DNA from: Aureispira sp. CCB-QB1
Lineage (GTDB): Bacteria; Bacteroidota; Bacteroidia; Chitinophagales; Saprospiraceae
Assembly: GCF_000724545.1 (NCBI RefSeq)
Contig: NZ_JHBV01000029.1
Location: 170,818 to 234,817 of the forward strand
DNA: 64,000 nucleotides
Direction of reading: 5' to 3'
This document shows positions 27,242 through 37,254 of this stretch, in pieces. A model generated the notes under the pieces. That model saw only the letters and a program-made list of their open reading frames with translations, ran no database searches and was not told the DNA's origin. Position 1 is the first letter of the stretch; each line of letters opens with the position of its first letter. Both the position numbers and the translations under genes were made by a program.

Positions 27242-30200
27242 ATGAAAACGCAAAAACACAACCGTTTCCAAAAATTAATGGTTGCCAACCGAGGAGAAAT
27301 TGCTGTACGGGTACTTCGTGCTGCCTCCGAACTAGAACTCACTACTGTTGCTATTTATACGCACGAAGATCGTTATTCTCTACATCGTTACAAAGCTGAT
27401 GAAGCCTACCAAGTGGGCAAAGATGACGAACCACTAAAGCCTTATTTGGATATTGAAGAAATCATTCGAATAGCTAAAGAAAATGCGGTGGAAGCCATCC
27501 ACCCTGGATATGGTTTTTTGTCAGAAAATGTTCGCTTTGCTCAACGCTGTCAAGAAGAAGGAATTGTCTTTGTTGGTCCATCCCCTTCTGCCATGCAACA
27601 ATTGGGAGATAAAGTAGATGCCAAAGAAATTGCACGAAAGCTAGAAGTTCCGTTAATTGAAGACAGTCAAATTCCATTAACCAGCGTAGAAATTGCCTTA
27701 GAAGAGGCTGCTCGCATTGGTTATCCGATTATGGTAAAAGCTGCCTCAGGTGGAGGTGGTCGTGGTATGCGTGTCGTCCGCCAAGAATCAGACCTTCCTA
27801 AAGCCTATTCAGAAGCTAAAGGAGAAGCCAAAACAGCCTTTGGAGACGATACCGTTTTTTTAGAAAAATATATTGACGCGCCCAAACATATTGAGGTTCA
27901 AATTTTAGCCGACAACTATGGCAATATGGTGCATCTTTTTGAAAGAGACTGTTCTTTGCAACGTCGTTTTCAAAAAGTAGTAGAAGTAGCTCCATCTGCC
28001 ACTCTGGGTCAAAATACCAAAGACGCCTTATACGAATATTCGTTGCGTATTGCCAAACATGTCAACTACAGTAATGCTGGAACTGTTGAATTTTTGGTTG
28101 ATAAAGATGAAAACATTTACTTTATAGAAGTCAACCCTAGAATTCAAGTAGAGCATACCATTACCGAGCAAATCACAGGCATTGATATTGTTCGTTCTCA
28201 GATTTTGATTGCAATGGGTTACCCACTATCCCATCCACAGATTTATATTCTGAGCCAACAAAGTGTCAGTCATATGGGGTATGCAATTCAATGTAGAATT
28301 ACAACTGAAGATCCTAGCGAAGGATTTAAACCAGATTATGGTCAACTAATTGCTTATCGCAGTGCTGCTGGCTTCGGGATTCGTCTAGATGCTGGTTCTG
28401 CTTATACTGGCGCCAAGATTTCACCTTTTTTTGACAGCATGCTTGTTAAAGTTACCGCTTGGGGGCGCACCCTCAAAGGAGCATCTGGTCGCTTACATAG
28501 AGCATTAAGAGAATATAGAATTCGTGGCGTTAAAACCAATATTCCGTTTCTTCTTAACTTATTAACAGACGAGACATTTCAAGCGGGAAAAGCAACCGTT
28601 ACCTTTATTGATTCGAACCCTCAACTAATGCAATCATCCAAACGACGTTTGGATAGAGGTACTAAAATGTTATCGTATTTGGGTGACGTTATTATTAACG
28701 GGAATCCAGATGTTAAATATGTTGATGCGAATAAAACATTTCGCAAACCAATTGTTCCTGCGTTTGATAAAATGAGCGACTTCCCAAAAGGAACCAAAGA
28801 CAAGCTCAATGAACTTGGTCGAGCAGGTTTTGTAGATTGGTTAAAACAAGAAAAATCCATTCAGTTTACAGACACTACTTTCAGAGATGCGCATCAATCC
28901 TTGTTGGCAACTCGTGTCCGTACCCATGATATGATTAAAGTGGCTGAATCGTTTGCCAAAAACAACCCCAATATCTTTTCTATGGAAGTTTGGGGCGGTG
29001 CTACCTTTGATGTTGCTTTGCGATTTTTAAAAGAGTGTCCTTGGGAACGTTTGAAATTGTTGAGAAAGGCAATGCCCAATACATTGTTGCAAATGTTACT
29101 GCGTGGTTCTAATGCCGTTGGGTATACGGCATATCCTGACAATTTGGTAGAAAAGTTTATAGAAAAAGCTGCTGAAACAGGTATTGATATTTTTAGAGTT
29201 TTTGATTCCTTGAACTGGGTAGAAGCTATGAAAGTGAGCATTCGAACCATCCGAGAACGAACCAACTCTTTGGCAGAGGCTTGTATTTGTTACACGGGGG
29301 ATATTAACAATCCTAACAAAACAAAATATACCTTGCAATACTACCTTGATTTGGCGCGTCAGTTAGAAGATGAGGGTGCTCACTTGCTTTGTATCAAAGA
29401 TATGGCAGGTTTATTACAACCTTATGCTGCAGAACAATTGATCACAGGGCTTAAAGAAGCCGTTGATTTGCCCATTCACTTACATACGCATGATACTTCG
29501 TCTATTCAATCTGCTACTTACTTAAAAGCGATTGAAGCGGGTGTTGATGTTGTGGATGTTGCCCTAAGTGCTGTCTCTGGACTAACATCTCAGCCTAACT
29601 TCAACTCTATTGCCAGTATGCTCCAGTTTCATGAACGTGCTTCTGACTTAGATGTCCAATCCTTAAATTCATTTTCCAACTATTGGGAAGCTGTTCGAGA
29701 ATTCTACTATCCATTTGAGTCCGAACTAAAAGCAGGAACAGCGGAAGTTTATCAACATGAAATTCCTGGCGGACAGTACTCTAACTTACGTCCACAGGCA
29801 AGAGGTTTAGGTCTAGAGGATCAATTTGAAACGATTAAACACAACTACGGAGTTGTCAATCGCTTATTCGGTGATTTAGTTAAAGTTACTCCATCCTCAA
29901 AAGTTGTTGGAGATATGGCAATGTTTATGACTGCCAACAATTATACTGAAAACGATATCCTTACCAAAGGAACAACCATTGATTTCCCCGATAGTGTTAA
30001 AGCACTATTTAGAGGAAACTTGGGACAACCGCACGGTGGCTTTCCTTCAGAATTGCAAAAAATCGTTTTAAAAGAGGAGCAACCTTTTGTCGAACGTCCT
30101 AATGCGCATTTAGCTCCCATTGACTTTGAAAAAGAGTTCAAGGCATTTCAAGAAGAATTTAGTACATTCTGTGATGAGTTAGATTTTATTTCTTACAAAC

Positions 30201-30697
30201 TCTATCCAAAAGTATTTAGAGATTTTTATGAACATCACGAGAAATTTAACGCCGTCCAACATTTACCAACACTGCCTTTCTTTTATGGTTTGAAACAAAA
30301 TGAAGAGACGATTGTAGAAATTGATAATGGTAAAAATATTTTAATTCGATACATCGGTTCCTCGGCACCAGATGAAGAAGGAATGCGCAATGTAACCTTT
30401 GAACTCAATGGTCAAACTCGCTCTGTCAAAATCAAAGATCAAACGATTAAAACAGAAAAAGTGCTGCATCAAAAAGCAAGTGGAGAACGCCAAATTGGTG
30501 CGCCTTTACAAGGAAGTTTGTCACAAATTTTGGTACAGGAAGGAGATAATGTAACTCCTAATACACCTTTGTTTATCATTGAAGCCATGAAAATGGAAAG
30601 TACCATTACTTCTCCTGTTTCGGGAGTTATCAAAAAAATACACTTAACAGAAAAAACAATGGTTGGACAAGACGATTTAATTATTGAATTAGAATAA
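27242..30697 (+). CDS. pyc: Pyruvate carboxylase
   Basis: 1151 aa, full length for the single-chain alpha4-type enzyme that makes oxaloacetate from pyruvate, ATP and bicarbonate. Domains in order: biotin carboxylase (1-460) with MVANRGEIAVRVLRA and the ATP-grasp glycine loop ASGGGGRGMR, EVNPRIQVEHT near 300; carboxyltransferase (about 530-830) with FTDTTFRDAHQSLLATRVRT and IHLHTHDTS metal-binding histidines; PC tetramerisation domain (about 860-1040); and biotinyl carrier domain with EAMKMES, biotin-accepting Lys1117. It has its own terminator and is probably monocistronic. Confidence 0.98.
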   Translation: MKTQKHNRFQKLMVANRGEIAVRVLRAASELELTTVAIYTHEDRYSLHRYKADEAYQVGKDDEPLKPYLDIEEIIRIAKENAVEAIHPGYGFLSENVRFAQRCQEEGIVFVGPSPSAMQQLGDKVDAKEIARKLEVPLIEDSQIPLTSVEIALEEAARIGYPIMVKAASGGGGRGMRVVRQESDLPKAYSEAKGEAKTAFGDDTVFLEKYIDAPKHIEVQILADNYGNMVHLFERDCSLQRRFQKVVEVAPSATLGQNTKDALYEYSLRIAKHVNYSNAGTVEFLVDKDENIYFIEVNPRIQVEHTITEQITGIDIVRSQILIAMGYPLSHPQIYILSQQSVSHMGYAIQCRITTEDPSEGFKPDYGQLIAYRSAAGFGIRLDAGSAYTGAKISPFFDSMLVKVTAWGRTLKGASGRLHRALREYRIRGVKTNIPFLLNLLTDETFQAGKATVTFIDSNPQLMQSSKRRLDRGTKMLSYLGDVIINGNPDVKYVDANKTFRKPIVPAFDKMSDFPKGTKDKLNELGRAGFVDWLKQEKSIQFTDTTFRDAHQSLLATRVRTHDMIKVAESFAKNNPNIFSMEVWGGATFDVALRFLKECPWERLKLLRKAMPNTLLQMLLRGSNAVGYTAYPDNLVEKFIEKAAETGIDIFRVFDSLNWVEAMKVSIRTIRERTNSLAEACICYTGDINNPNKTKYTLQYYLDLARQLEDEGAHLLCIKDMAGLLQPYAAEQLITGLKEAVDLPIHLHTHDTSSIQSATYLKAIEAGVDVVDVALSAVSGLTSQPNFNSIASMLQFHERASDLDVQSLNSFSNYWEAVREFYYPFESELKAGTAEVYQHEIPGGQYSNLRPQARGLGLEDQFETIKHNYGVVNRLFGDLVKVTPSSKVVGDMAMFMTANNYTENDILTKGTTIDFPDSVKALFRGNLGQPHGGFPSELQKIVLKEEQPFVERPNAHLAPIDFEKEFKAFQEEFSTFCDELDFISYKLYPKVFRDFYEHHEKFNAVQHLPTLPFFYGLKQNEETIVEIDNGKNILIRYIGSSAPDEEGMRNVTFELNGQTRSVKIKDQTIKTEKVLHQKASGERQIGAPLQGSLSQILVQEGDNVTPNTPLFIIEAMKMESTITSPVSGVIKKIHLTEKTMVGQDDLIIELE

Positions 30698-30785
30698 GCA
30701 ATAAGTTAACTACTGACTTTAGAATAGTCTAATGATATAATCCACATTGTTTATAATAAAAAAAGTTTTACTTTAGTAACTCCAT

Positions 30786-30820
30786 AGAGGTGTAGCTTTG
30801 AGCTACACCTCTTCTATTTT
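30786..30820 (+). terminator. Intrinsic terminator after pyc
   Basis: AGAGGTGTAGCT / AGCTACACCTCT, a perfect 12-bp stem with a TTG loop, followed by TCTATTTT. It separates pyc from the 5-alpha-reductase gene. Confidence 0.85.
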
Positions 30821-30861
30821 AATTATTTTTTCCTTTCAATATTCACATATCTTCCCTCAAT

Positions 30862-31620
30862 ATGACAACGACACTTTTTTATGGTATTGCATACGGCTGG
30901 ATAGCATTGGCTTCCCTTACTTTTCTTTCTTTATTTTTTGTCACCGCTCCATTTGGGCGGCATACATCCGAAAATTGGGGACCTAGTATTAATGCTCGAT
31001 TAGGCTGGTTTTTAATGGAGTTGCCATCCCCTCTTCTATTCAGTTATTTTTTCTTTACAGGTAGTACAGCACCCAATAAAGTTACTTTAATTTTTTGGAG
31101 TTTATGGATATTACACTATCTTAATCGAACGATAATCTACCCCCTACGACAAAGAGATCATAATAAGAAAATGCCTGTCATGATTATGGGTTCTGCTATT
31201 TTTTTTAATATTATAAATGGCTTTATCAATGGTTACTTTTTGGGCAATTACGGAAACTTGTATCCTGAAACATGGTTAAGTTCTCCTATTTTCTGGATTG
31301 GTATCATGCTCTTTTTGATAGGAATGTTCATCAATATTCAGTCTGATAATATTTTACTCAACCTTCGCAAACCAGGAGAAACAGGGTATAAAATTCCTCA
31401 AGGTGGCTTGTTTAAGTATGTTTCTTGCCCCAATTTATTGGGAGAAATCATTGAATGGATAGGTTTTGCCATTATGGTTTGGTCTTTACCTGCTCTATCT
31501 TTTGCTTTATGGACTTTTGCTAATTTATCTCCTAGAGCCATAGCGCATCACAAATGGTACCACAATAAATTTGAAAATTATCCTGAAAATCGAAAAGCTG
31601 TTTTGCCTTTTCTTTGGTAG
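30862..31620 (+). CDS. Steroid 5-alpha-reductase family membrane protein
   Basis: 252 aa with about six or seven membrane segments. The C-terminal half carries the signature of 3-oxo-5-alpha-steroid 4-dehydrogenases: YKIPQGGLFKYVSCPNLLGE followed by IIEWIGFAIM, and LSPRAIAHHKWYHNKFENYP near the end, with the NADPH-binding type Asn/Tyr/Lys positions. In eukaryotes this family reduces the C4-C5 double bond of 3-oxo steroids; in bacteria the substrate is usually unknown. It lies downstream of pyc but beyond a terminator, so it probably has its own promoter. Confidence 0.9.
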   Translation: MTTTLFYGIAYGWIALASLTFLSLFFVTAPFGRHTSENWGPSINARLGWFLMELPSPLLFSYFFFTGSTAPNKVTLIFWSLWILHYLNRTIIYPLRQRDHNKKMPVMIMGSAIFFNIINGFINGYFLGNYGNLYPETWLSSPIFWIGIMLFLIGMFINIQSDNILLNLRKPGETGYKIPQGGLFKYVSCPNLLGEIIEWIGFAIMVWSLPALSFALWTFANLSPRAIAHHKWYHNKFENYPENRKAVLPFLW

Positions 31621-31647
31621 ACTTTGTTGGCATTTTATACACATTAG

Positions 31648-31856
31648 TAGTTCGTTGATTTTTTACTTTTTACCAAAAAGATAAAAAAACACATTTATAT
31701 TAGCTTGATAATAAAAATTTTAACACAAAACACAACAAAGGTGTAACTTATTAATTATCAACTGCGAAGCACTCATGCAATAAACTAATAAAGTTTACTT
31801 CGTGAGCGCTGCGCTTTTAGTTAGCTGCGCTGCTACTCCGTGGTTTCAACGAACTA
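31648..31856 (+). repeat. Family B repeat, long copy
   Basis: About 209 bp from TAGTTCGTTGA to TCAACGAACTA, an 11-bp inverted terminus that differs from the TACTCCGTTGA of the copy at 16372 in the same two positions on both ends, indicating compensated termini. It contains ACTTCGTGAGCGCTGCGC and GCTGCTACTCCGTGGTTT, shared with fragments at 7547 and 8397. It immediately precedes the DPP-IV peptidase gene. Confidence 0.78.
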
Positions 31857-31921
31857 TTGACACATTGGTAATAGTAAAAACCAACTATATCAAACACATT
31901 CTATTAACACATTGCACGATT

Positions 31922-34042
31922 ATGAGACAAACATTCACCATTGGTCTAATTCTAATTGCTACTATCCTTCAAGCACAAAATTGGCGCTTGGGATTTATGG
32001 GGTGGTTGGATGATCAACATTATTTAGAACGTAGAGCAGACGAAAAAGATGCTAAAAAAATAGTTCTACTAAAAGTAAATGCAAAAACAGGATCTACCAG
32101 CCCTTATGAAGCCAATAGCCCAAGAAAAGAAGTTCAAAAAAAAATTCCAAAAGAATTTCAACTATCTTGGAGAGCTCCACATACTAAAGATTTTAAACAA
32201 GTCATTCTAACCAAAGATAACAATTTGTACCTCTTTGAGAAAGCCACAGGAGAAGTTCGCCAGCTGACGAAACATGAGGATTTGGAAGAAAACCCAACTT
32301 TCTCTCCCAATAATGCATACATCGCCTTTACTAGAAAAGGTAATTTATATACACTTCATTTAGAATCGGGCAAAGAAACGCCATTAACAACAGATGGTTC
32401 AGATAAGGTCTACAATGGCTGGGCATCTTGGGTCTATTATGAAGAAATTTTAGGTCGTAGCTCTTATTACAAGGCTTTTTGGTGGTCGCCAGACAGCAAA
32501 CAAATTGCTTATTTAAGATTTGATGATAGCCCTGTTCCTGTTTTTCCAATTTATCGGTCTACAGGCGTTCATGGAGAATTGGAAACAATGCACTATCCCA
32601 AAGTTGGAGATCCCAACCCACTTGTTGCTCTAGGCATTTGCAATATAACAACCAACAAAACAGTTTGGGTAGATACTGATAAAAATATAGACCAATACAT
32701 CGCTTGGCCATTTTGGACCAAAGATTCTAAACAATTGCTTTTTCAAAAAATGCCTCGTGATCAAAATAAGATTGAACTCTTGCTAGCCAATCCCCAAAAT
32801 GGTTCTACCAAAAGAATTTACGAAGAAAGTCGCCCTACATGGGTTGATTTCTTTAAAGATATTTATATGCTAGAAGACAACAGTGGTTTTATTCTTAGGT
32901 CGTACCAAAACGATTGGTATAATCTCTATTATTATGATTTGAATGGAAAATTAAAAACAACAATTACAGATGTTCCCTGGCGGATTAATAGTATAAAAAA
33001 AGTAGATGAAGCAAAGCAGATTGTCTACTTTGAAGGAACAGGTACGATTAATACCGACATGCATTTATTCTCTGTTAATTTGGATGGTTCTAACCTAAAA
33101 CAACTTACTAAAGGAAAAGGCGAACACATTGCAATGCTATCTCCTCAACAAAGCTACTTTGTAGATCGTTATAGCAGTATTTCCAAAGCGCCATCTAGAG
33201 TTTTATACGATATCTATGGCAAGGAAATTAGAACCATTGTCCAATCACAAACACCTGAATTTGATCCTACTTTGCATCATAAAATGGAATTATTTCGGGT
33301 GCCATCAACAGATGGAAAATTTGACCTACCTGTCGTTTGGACATTGCCTAGTAATTTTGATAAAAAGAAAAAATATCCTGTTGTTTTTAGAATTTATGGT
33401 GGTCCTGATGCTGGTGGCATTAAGGATGCATGGAGGGGATGGAATGGAAATAACCTAACCGATATGGGAATTATTGTTGTTTCTGTCTCTCATCGAGGTT
33501 CTGGTAAATTTGGAAAAAAGGGATTGGACTACATGCATCGAAATTTAGGAAAGTGGGAAATGGAAGATTATTTTGCTGTTGTGAATTGGCTCAAAAAACA
33601 GCCTTTTGTAGATACTGATCGCATGGGTATTACAGGCAGTAGTTATGGTGGGTATTTGTCTGCATTGGCACTAACTTATGGTGCAGATTATTTTACACAT
33701 GGCATTGCCAATTTATCTGTTATGGATTGGCAATTGTATGACAATGTTTACACCGAGCGTTATATGGACACTTACCAACAAAATGAAAAAGGTTACCAAC
33801 AAGGGTCTGTGTTAAGTCATGTTGACAAATATAAGGGAAAATTACTGATTACGCATGGATTGATGGACGACAATGTCCATGTTCAAAATAGCATTCAGTT
33901 GATTGATAAAATGCAAGACGCAGGCAAGGAATTTGAAATGATGTTCTATCCCAACGAACGACATGGCTGGGGTGGTCCAAAGGGCAAACACGCTAGAAAA
34001 TTAAAAGAAAGCTTCTGGAAACGTGCTTTTTTCGAGGAGTAG
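31922..34042 (+). CDS. Prolyl oligopeptidase family (S9B, DPP-IV-like) peptidase
   Basis: 706 aa from the ATG at 31922, which starts a signal peptide (MRQTFTIGLILIATILQAQ). An in-frame GTG at 31802 would add 40 residues, but that stretch falls inside a family B repeat and is not credible. The N-terminal beta-propeller (DPPIV_N, about 90-440) shows WASWVYYEEILGR with the paired Glu region typical of DPP-IV. The catalytic domain has Ser574 (GSSYGG), Asp649/650 (GLMDDNVHVQ) and His681 (NERHGW). It should cleave X-Pro dipeptides from the N-terminus of peptides in the periplasm or outside. Terminated by a perfect palindrome. Confidence 0.94.
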   Translation: MRQTFTIGLILIATILQAQNWRLGFMGWLDDQHYLERRADEKDAKKIVLLKVNAKTGSTSPYEANSPRKEVQKKIPKEFQLSWRAPHTKDFKQVILTKDNNLYLFEKATGEVRQLTKHEDLEENPTFSPNNAYIAFTRKGNLYTLHLESGKETPLTTDGSDKVYNGWASWVYYEEILGRSSYYKAFWWSPDSKQIAYLRFDDSPVPVFPIYRSTGVHGELETMHYPKVGDPNPLVALGICNITTNKTVWVDTDKNIDQYIAWPFWTKDSKQLLFQKMPRDQNKIELLLANPQNGSTKRIYEESRPTWVDFFKDIYMLEDNSGFILRSYQNDWYNLYYYDLNGKLKTTITDVPWRINSIKKVDEAKQIVYFEGTGTINTDMHLFSVNLDGSNLKQLTKGKGEHIAMLSPQQSYFVDRYSSISKAPSRVLYDIYGKEIRTIVQSQTPEFDPTLHHKMELFRVPSTDGKFDLPVVWTLPSNFDKKKKYPVVFRIYGGPDAGGIKDAWRGWNGNNLTDMGIIVVSVSHRGSGKFGKKGLDYMHRNLGKWEMEDYFAVVNWLKKQPFVDTDRMGITGSSYGGYLSALALTYGADYFTHGIANLSVMDWQLYDNVYTERYMDTYQQNEKGYQQGSVLSHVDKYKGKLLITHGLMDDNVHVQNSIQLIDKMQDAGKEFEMMFYPNERHGWGGPKGKHARKLKESFWKRAFFEE

Positions 34043-34070
34043 TTTTTTCCCTACTCTTTTGCTTTGAATA

Positions 34071-34110
34071 AAAAATGCTGAATTTGAGAATTCTCAAATT
34101 CAGCATTTTT
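34071..34110. terminator. Bidirectional terminator (40-bp perfect palindrome)
   Basis: AAAAATGCTGAATTTGAGAA followed directly by its exact reverse complement. The T-run on each side makes it a terminator for both the DPP-IV gene and the convergent OmpA-family gene. Confidence 0.9.
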
Positions 34111-34175
34111 AAGATAATAGCTAAGCATTCTAAAAATGAAAGAAATTTACTTGACAGAATGCTAAGACTCAAATA

Positions 34176-35384
34176 CTAATCATTATCAGTATAAGGAGTA
34201 ACTTCATTACTGTGTTCTATCACCGTATTTTCGGCATCAATATGTGTCACAACAAATTCTACTCGACGATTTAGTTGGCGACCATCTGCATATTTATTGT
34301 TAGCAATTGGTTTGCTTTCTCCATATCCTATGTATTGCATTCTTGAAGCATCAATTCCTTGATCAACCAAATATTCATAAACGGACTTTGTTCTATTTTC
34401 AGACAAATTTTGATTGTAATCATTGTCTCCTCTACTATCTGTATGCCCATGAATTTCAATTTCCATAGAGGGGTATTCATTCATTAAACTAACCAACTCA
34501 TCCAATTGCTCATGAGACTCAGGCAACAACGCCCATTTTGCCGTTTCAAAAAACACTCGATCCAGTTTGATCACTGCACCAACAGCAGGAGGTGGAGCAA
34601 CTGGTTCTGGTTCGGGCTCTGGTTCAGGCTCAGGAATACTAGTCGCACAAAGCATAACATCATCAATCAAATAATAAGCATTATTAAATGCTTTTTCGTC
34701 TACTGTAGCCTGTATTGGATCTTCTACCTCTACCATCTTAGTTTTTTCGTTGTTAAAGAAATTACCAATACACAAATATTCTGAGCGGTTGGGTGAAATA
34801 AAGGTAAATGAAATGCGCTGCCATTCTCTTTTTTTAGGATTAATCAATTCATCATAGTTATAATCTGGGACAATGTTTGTCAATGGCTTCCAACCTTCTT
34901 CGCTCAATCTAGTAGGCGATAAAGCAACCCCTATATTATTAGAGACGTAACGAGCTAATCTAGCTCTACAAACCCAAAATTCACAATAATATTCTTGACC
35001 TTTGATCAATGGCTTCTTCAACTTGACTTGTATATATTCTCTATACGTATCGTCTCTCTCTGACTCTGGGTTGTGAGTTAGAATAGCAACCATTTTGTAT
35101 CCAGAATGAGGCTTATCCAAATCAATCCCATCCCGTTTGGCTCGTTTAATATCAGACGGAAGCCCAATTTTAACATCTGGTGTCGTCATTGTTGGACTTT
35201 TCCAAGCCACCATATTATAACGAAAAATACCTGAGCCATCAACATCCGATTCTGGTCTTCGACCAATTAAAGCCTCAAAATCAGGATTAGGCACTAGATT
35301 TTCATCGTGTCCTTCAGGTGGTTGCGCTGTTGTTTCTGTAGTATGCAACGCTAAAAAAGCAAAGAGTAAAATGATTTTTTTCAT
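34176..35384 (-). CDS. OmpA-family outer-membrane protein
   Basis: 402 aa with a signal peptide ending near TTETTAQ. Residues about 25-245 form a beta-rich domain of the type found before OmpA domains in Bacteroidota (NLVPNPDFEALIGRRPES at the start). A linker of five Pro-Glu repeats leads to the OmpA C-terminal peptidoglycan-binding domain (about 275-385), with IEIHGHTDSRGDNDYNQNLS, then ENRTKSVYEYLVDQG and YIGYGESKPIANN. It should attach the outer membrane to the cell wall. It has the bidirectional terminator downstream. Confidence 0.92.
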   Translation of the reverse strand: MKKIILLFAFLALHTTETTAQPPEGHDENLVPNPDFEALIGRRPESDVDGSGIFRYNMVAWKSPTMTTPDVKIGLPSDIKRAKRDGIDLDKPHSGYKMVAILTHNPESERDDTYREYIQVKLKKPLIKGQEYYCEFWVCRARLARYVSNNIGVALSPTRLSEEGWKPLTNIVPDYNYDELINPKKREWQRISFTFISPNRSEYLCIGNFFNNEKTKMVEVEDPIQATVDEKAFNNAYYLIDDVMLCATSIPEPEPEPEPEPVAPPPAVGAVIKLDRVFFETAKWALLPESHEQLDELVSLMNEYPSMEIEIHGHTDSRGDNDYNQNLSENRTKSVYEYLVDQGIDASRMQYIGYGESKPIANNKYADGRQLNRRVEFVVTHIDAENTVIEHSNEVTPYTDND

Positions 35385-35590
35385 ACTTAAATTTATGTGT
35401 TTAAAATCAGTTTAGAGTACATTTTTGACCTAACATTCGACTAATTTACCTTTCTGTTAGTAGACTGTTATTGGCAATACCAATCGTAGTAAATACTGCA
35501 AATTACTTGCCTATTTACAAGACAAATATATATTCAAATATCAATAACTAAAATATATTGCCACAAATTAACCCTTTTTAAGATACAATA

Positions 35591-36622
35591 TTAGTCACAA
35601 TTTTTAACACACTTTCCTCCTTTATTTATAAAATACCATTTATTATCTTTATAAACAGAAGCTTCTCCATTTTCAAAAGGCTTCGTATGAAAAAAGTCGC
35701 CTGCTATAACCACATCTCCAGTTTTGTCAATATAGTTCCAAATTCCTGGTTCTGTTTCTACATTTGCCAAACCTTCGTTAAATGCCTTTCGGTAGGGATC
35801 TGGTTTGAAGAAATTAACATTAAAAAACTGAGGTTTAATCACTACTTCCAAATCTCTATTCATGAATCCCCATTTTCCTTCTTCTGTTAGAAAGGCCGCT
35901 AATCCTTCGCTAAAACGCATCATTTCAAGATATTTCGGCTCAACTAACATTTCTCCATTTGTTGCATCCAGCAAGCCATACATGCCGATATGTTCATCAA
36001 AAAATATGACTGTCCCTTCGCTAATAACCCCTAAATCACGATAAAACAATGGTACAGTCAATTCATTATTTTTATTAAGCACGCCATATTTACCATTTTT
36101 AGAAACCACAGCATAACCATCCTCATTAAAACCATCAAAACTATCGTATAGCGTAGAGTCTTCATTTCGTTGAGTTTGACAAGCAACACGATAAAAAGTG
36201 TAATCCCCTTCAACATTTTCTATTTTTCTATTTTTGACCTTTAATACTTCTTCCCCTATCTCCCAAGTTTCTCGATGATTCAACGTTTTTTTGCTGTCTC
36301 TAGCATTAGTCGCATAAATTTCCATTTCAGCCGAATTTCCATTCAATATACCCTCAAACCGTAGATAATAAGTTGCTTGTATGCTAGGGTAAACTCGACG
36401 CCCTTCTCCTGTTATTTTATTTCCATCTATTCCAATTTCTACCGCTTCTATCAAGTTTTCTTCGAATAATTGAAAACAATAACCAACTGCGGTATCCAAT
36501 TGGTGTGTAATTGGACCTTCTCCATTGCTACCATTTGCCTCTCCCTTATTAGCTGTCTCAGAAGTACATCCCCACGTAAGAAAAAAAGCAACTATATAAA
36601 TCAAAAAATAGTTCGACTTCAT
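35591..36622 (-). CDS. WG-repeat lipoprotein
   Basis: 343 aa. The signal peptide ends in TWGC (lipobox) and is followed by a low-complexity linker. The second half (about 175-343) holds about five WG-type repeats (YAVVSKNGKYGVLNKNNE, GTVIFFDEHIGMYGLLDATN, GLAAFLTEEGKWGFMNRD, GLANVETEPGIWNYIDKTGD, GEASVYKDNKWYFINKGG). The N-terminal half has a lipocalin-like or other beta fold. WG repeats probably mediate protein binding; the specific role is unknown. Confidence 0.85.
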   Translation of the reverse strand: MKSNYFLIYIVAFFLTWGCTSETANKGEANGSNGEGPITHQLDTAVGYCFQLFEENLIEAVEIGIDGNKITGEGRRVYPSIQATYYLRFEGILNGNSAEMEIYATNARDSKKTLNHRETWEIGEEVLKVKNRKIENVEGDYTFYRVACQTQRNEDSTLYDSFDGFNEDGYAVVSKNGKYGVLNKNNELTVPLFYRDLGVISEGTVIFFDEHIGMYGLLDATNGEMLVEPKYLEMMRFSEGLAAFLTEEGKWGFMNRDLEVVIKPQFFNVNFFKPDPYRKAFNEGLANVETEPGIWNYIDKTGDVVIAGDFFHTKPFENGEASVYKDNKWYFINKGGKCVKNCD

Positions 36623-37254
36623 TAAATTATTGTTTTAAAAATTAAAAAATACAATAGCTTCTCAAAAAAACTTAACCTTCTAGCAACCAAAACCTTAACT
36701 AGAAACAAGTTATTAATAATGAGGTTATTCAAACAATAATAATGATCCTACCCCAATCCAATGCACTTGTTTTTCATTTTTTCTTAAAAAAGCAAAAAAT
36801 TAGCGGACTACTAAAAAATAATACCTAAATTGTGAATCATTTTAGAATAAAAAATGTTAATGTAAAGTATGTGTATCTAATGTTATTTATAATCAATACT
36901 AATACTTATAACTATAAATATATAACCATTTCGAAATGAAAATTCATTACAATTAAATGTTTACTTCCCTCTCCTTATATACATCACTTTACAAAACAGA
37001 CATACCAAGCTGGTTATCGATTGAGCATCTTTGAACTTCCAAAACATTTTGGTTGTTTTTCATTTGAACCTCAACCCTACGTCACAATCTATATCAAACG
37101 CAAAATGGCTATTTTTGTGAAAAAACACAAATCGCAATACAAGAAGTTGCCCAAAAACACCTTTAAATTTGAGCAATTTCAAAGAACACTTAAAATACTA
37201 TATATTTCAGGGGGTAATATCCCGCTTCATCTAACCAAAAAATCATAACCACCA
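36623..37254. other. Long intergenic stretch upstream of the DUF4836 gene
   Basis: About 630 bp, very AT-rich, between divergent genes. A 75-codon frame from a TTG at 37021 to 37248 has no recognisable domain. No repeat of families A or B, tRNA or riboswitch is evident. Confidence 0.4.

Noticed and set aside
37021..37248. A 75-codon frame ahead of the DUF4836 gene
   Set aside because: It starts at TTG, has no recognisable domain, and its composition is that of AT-rich spacer DNA.
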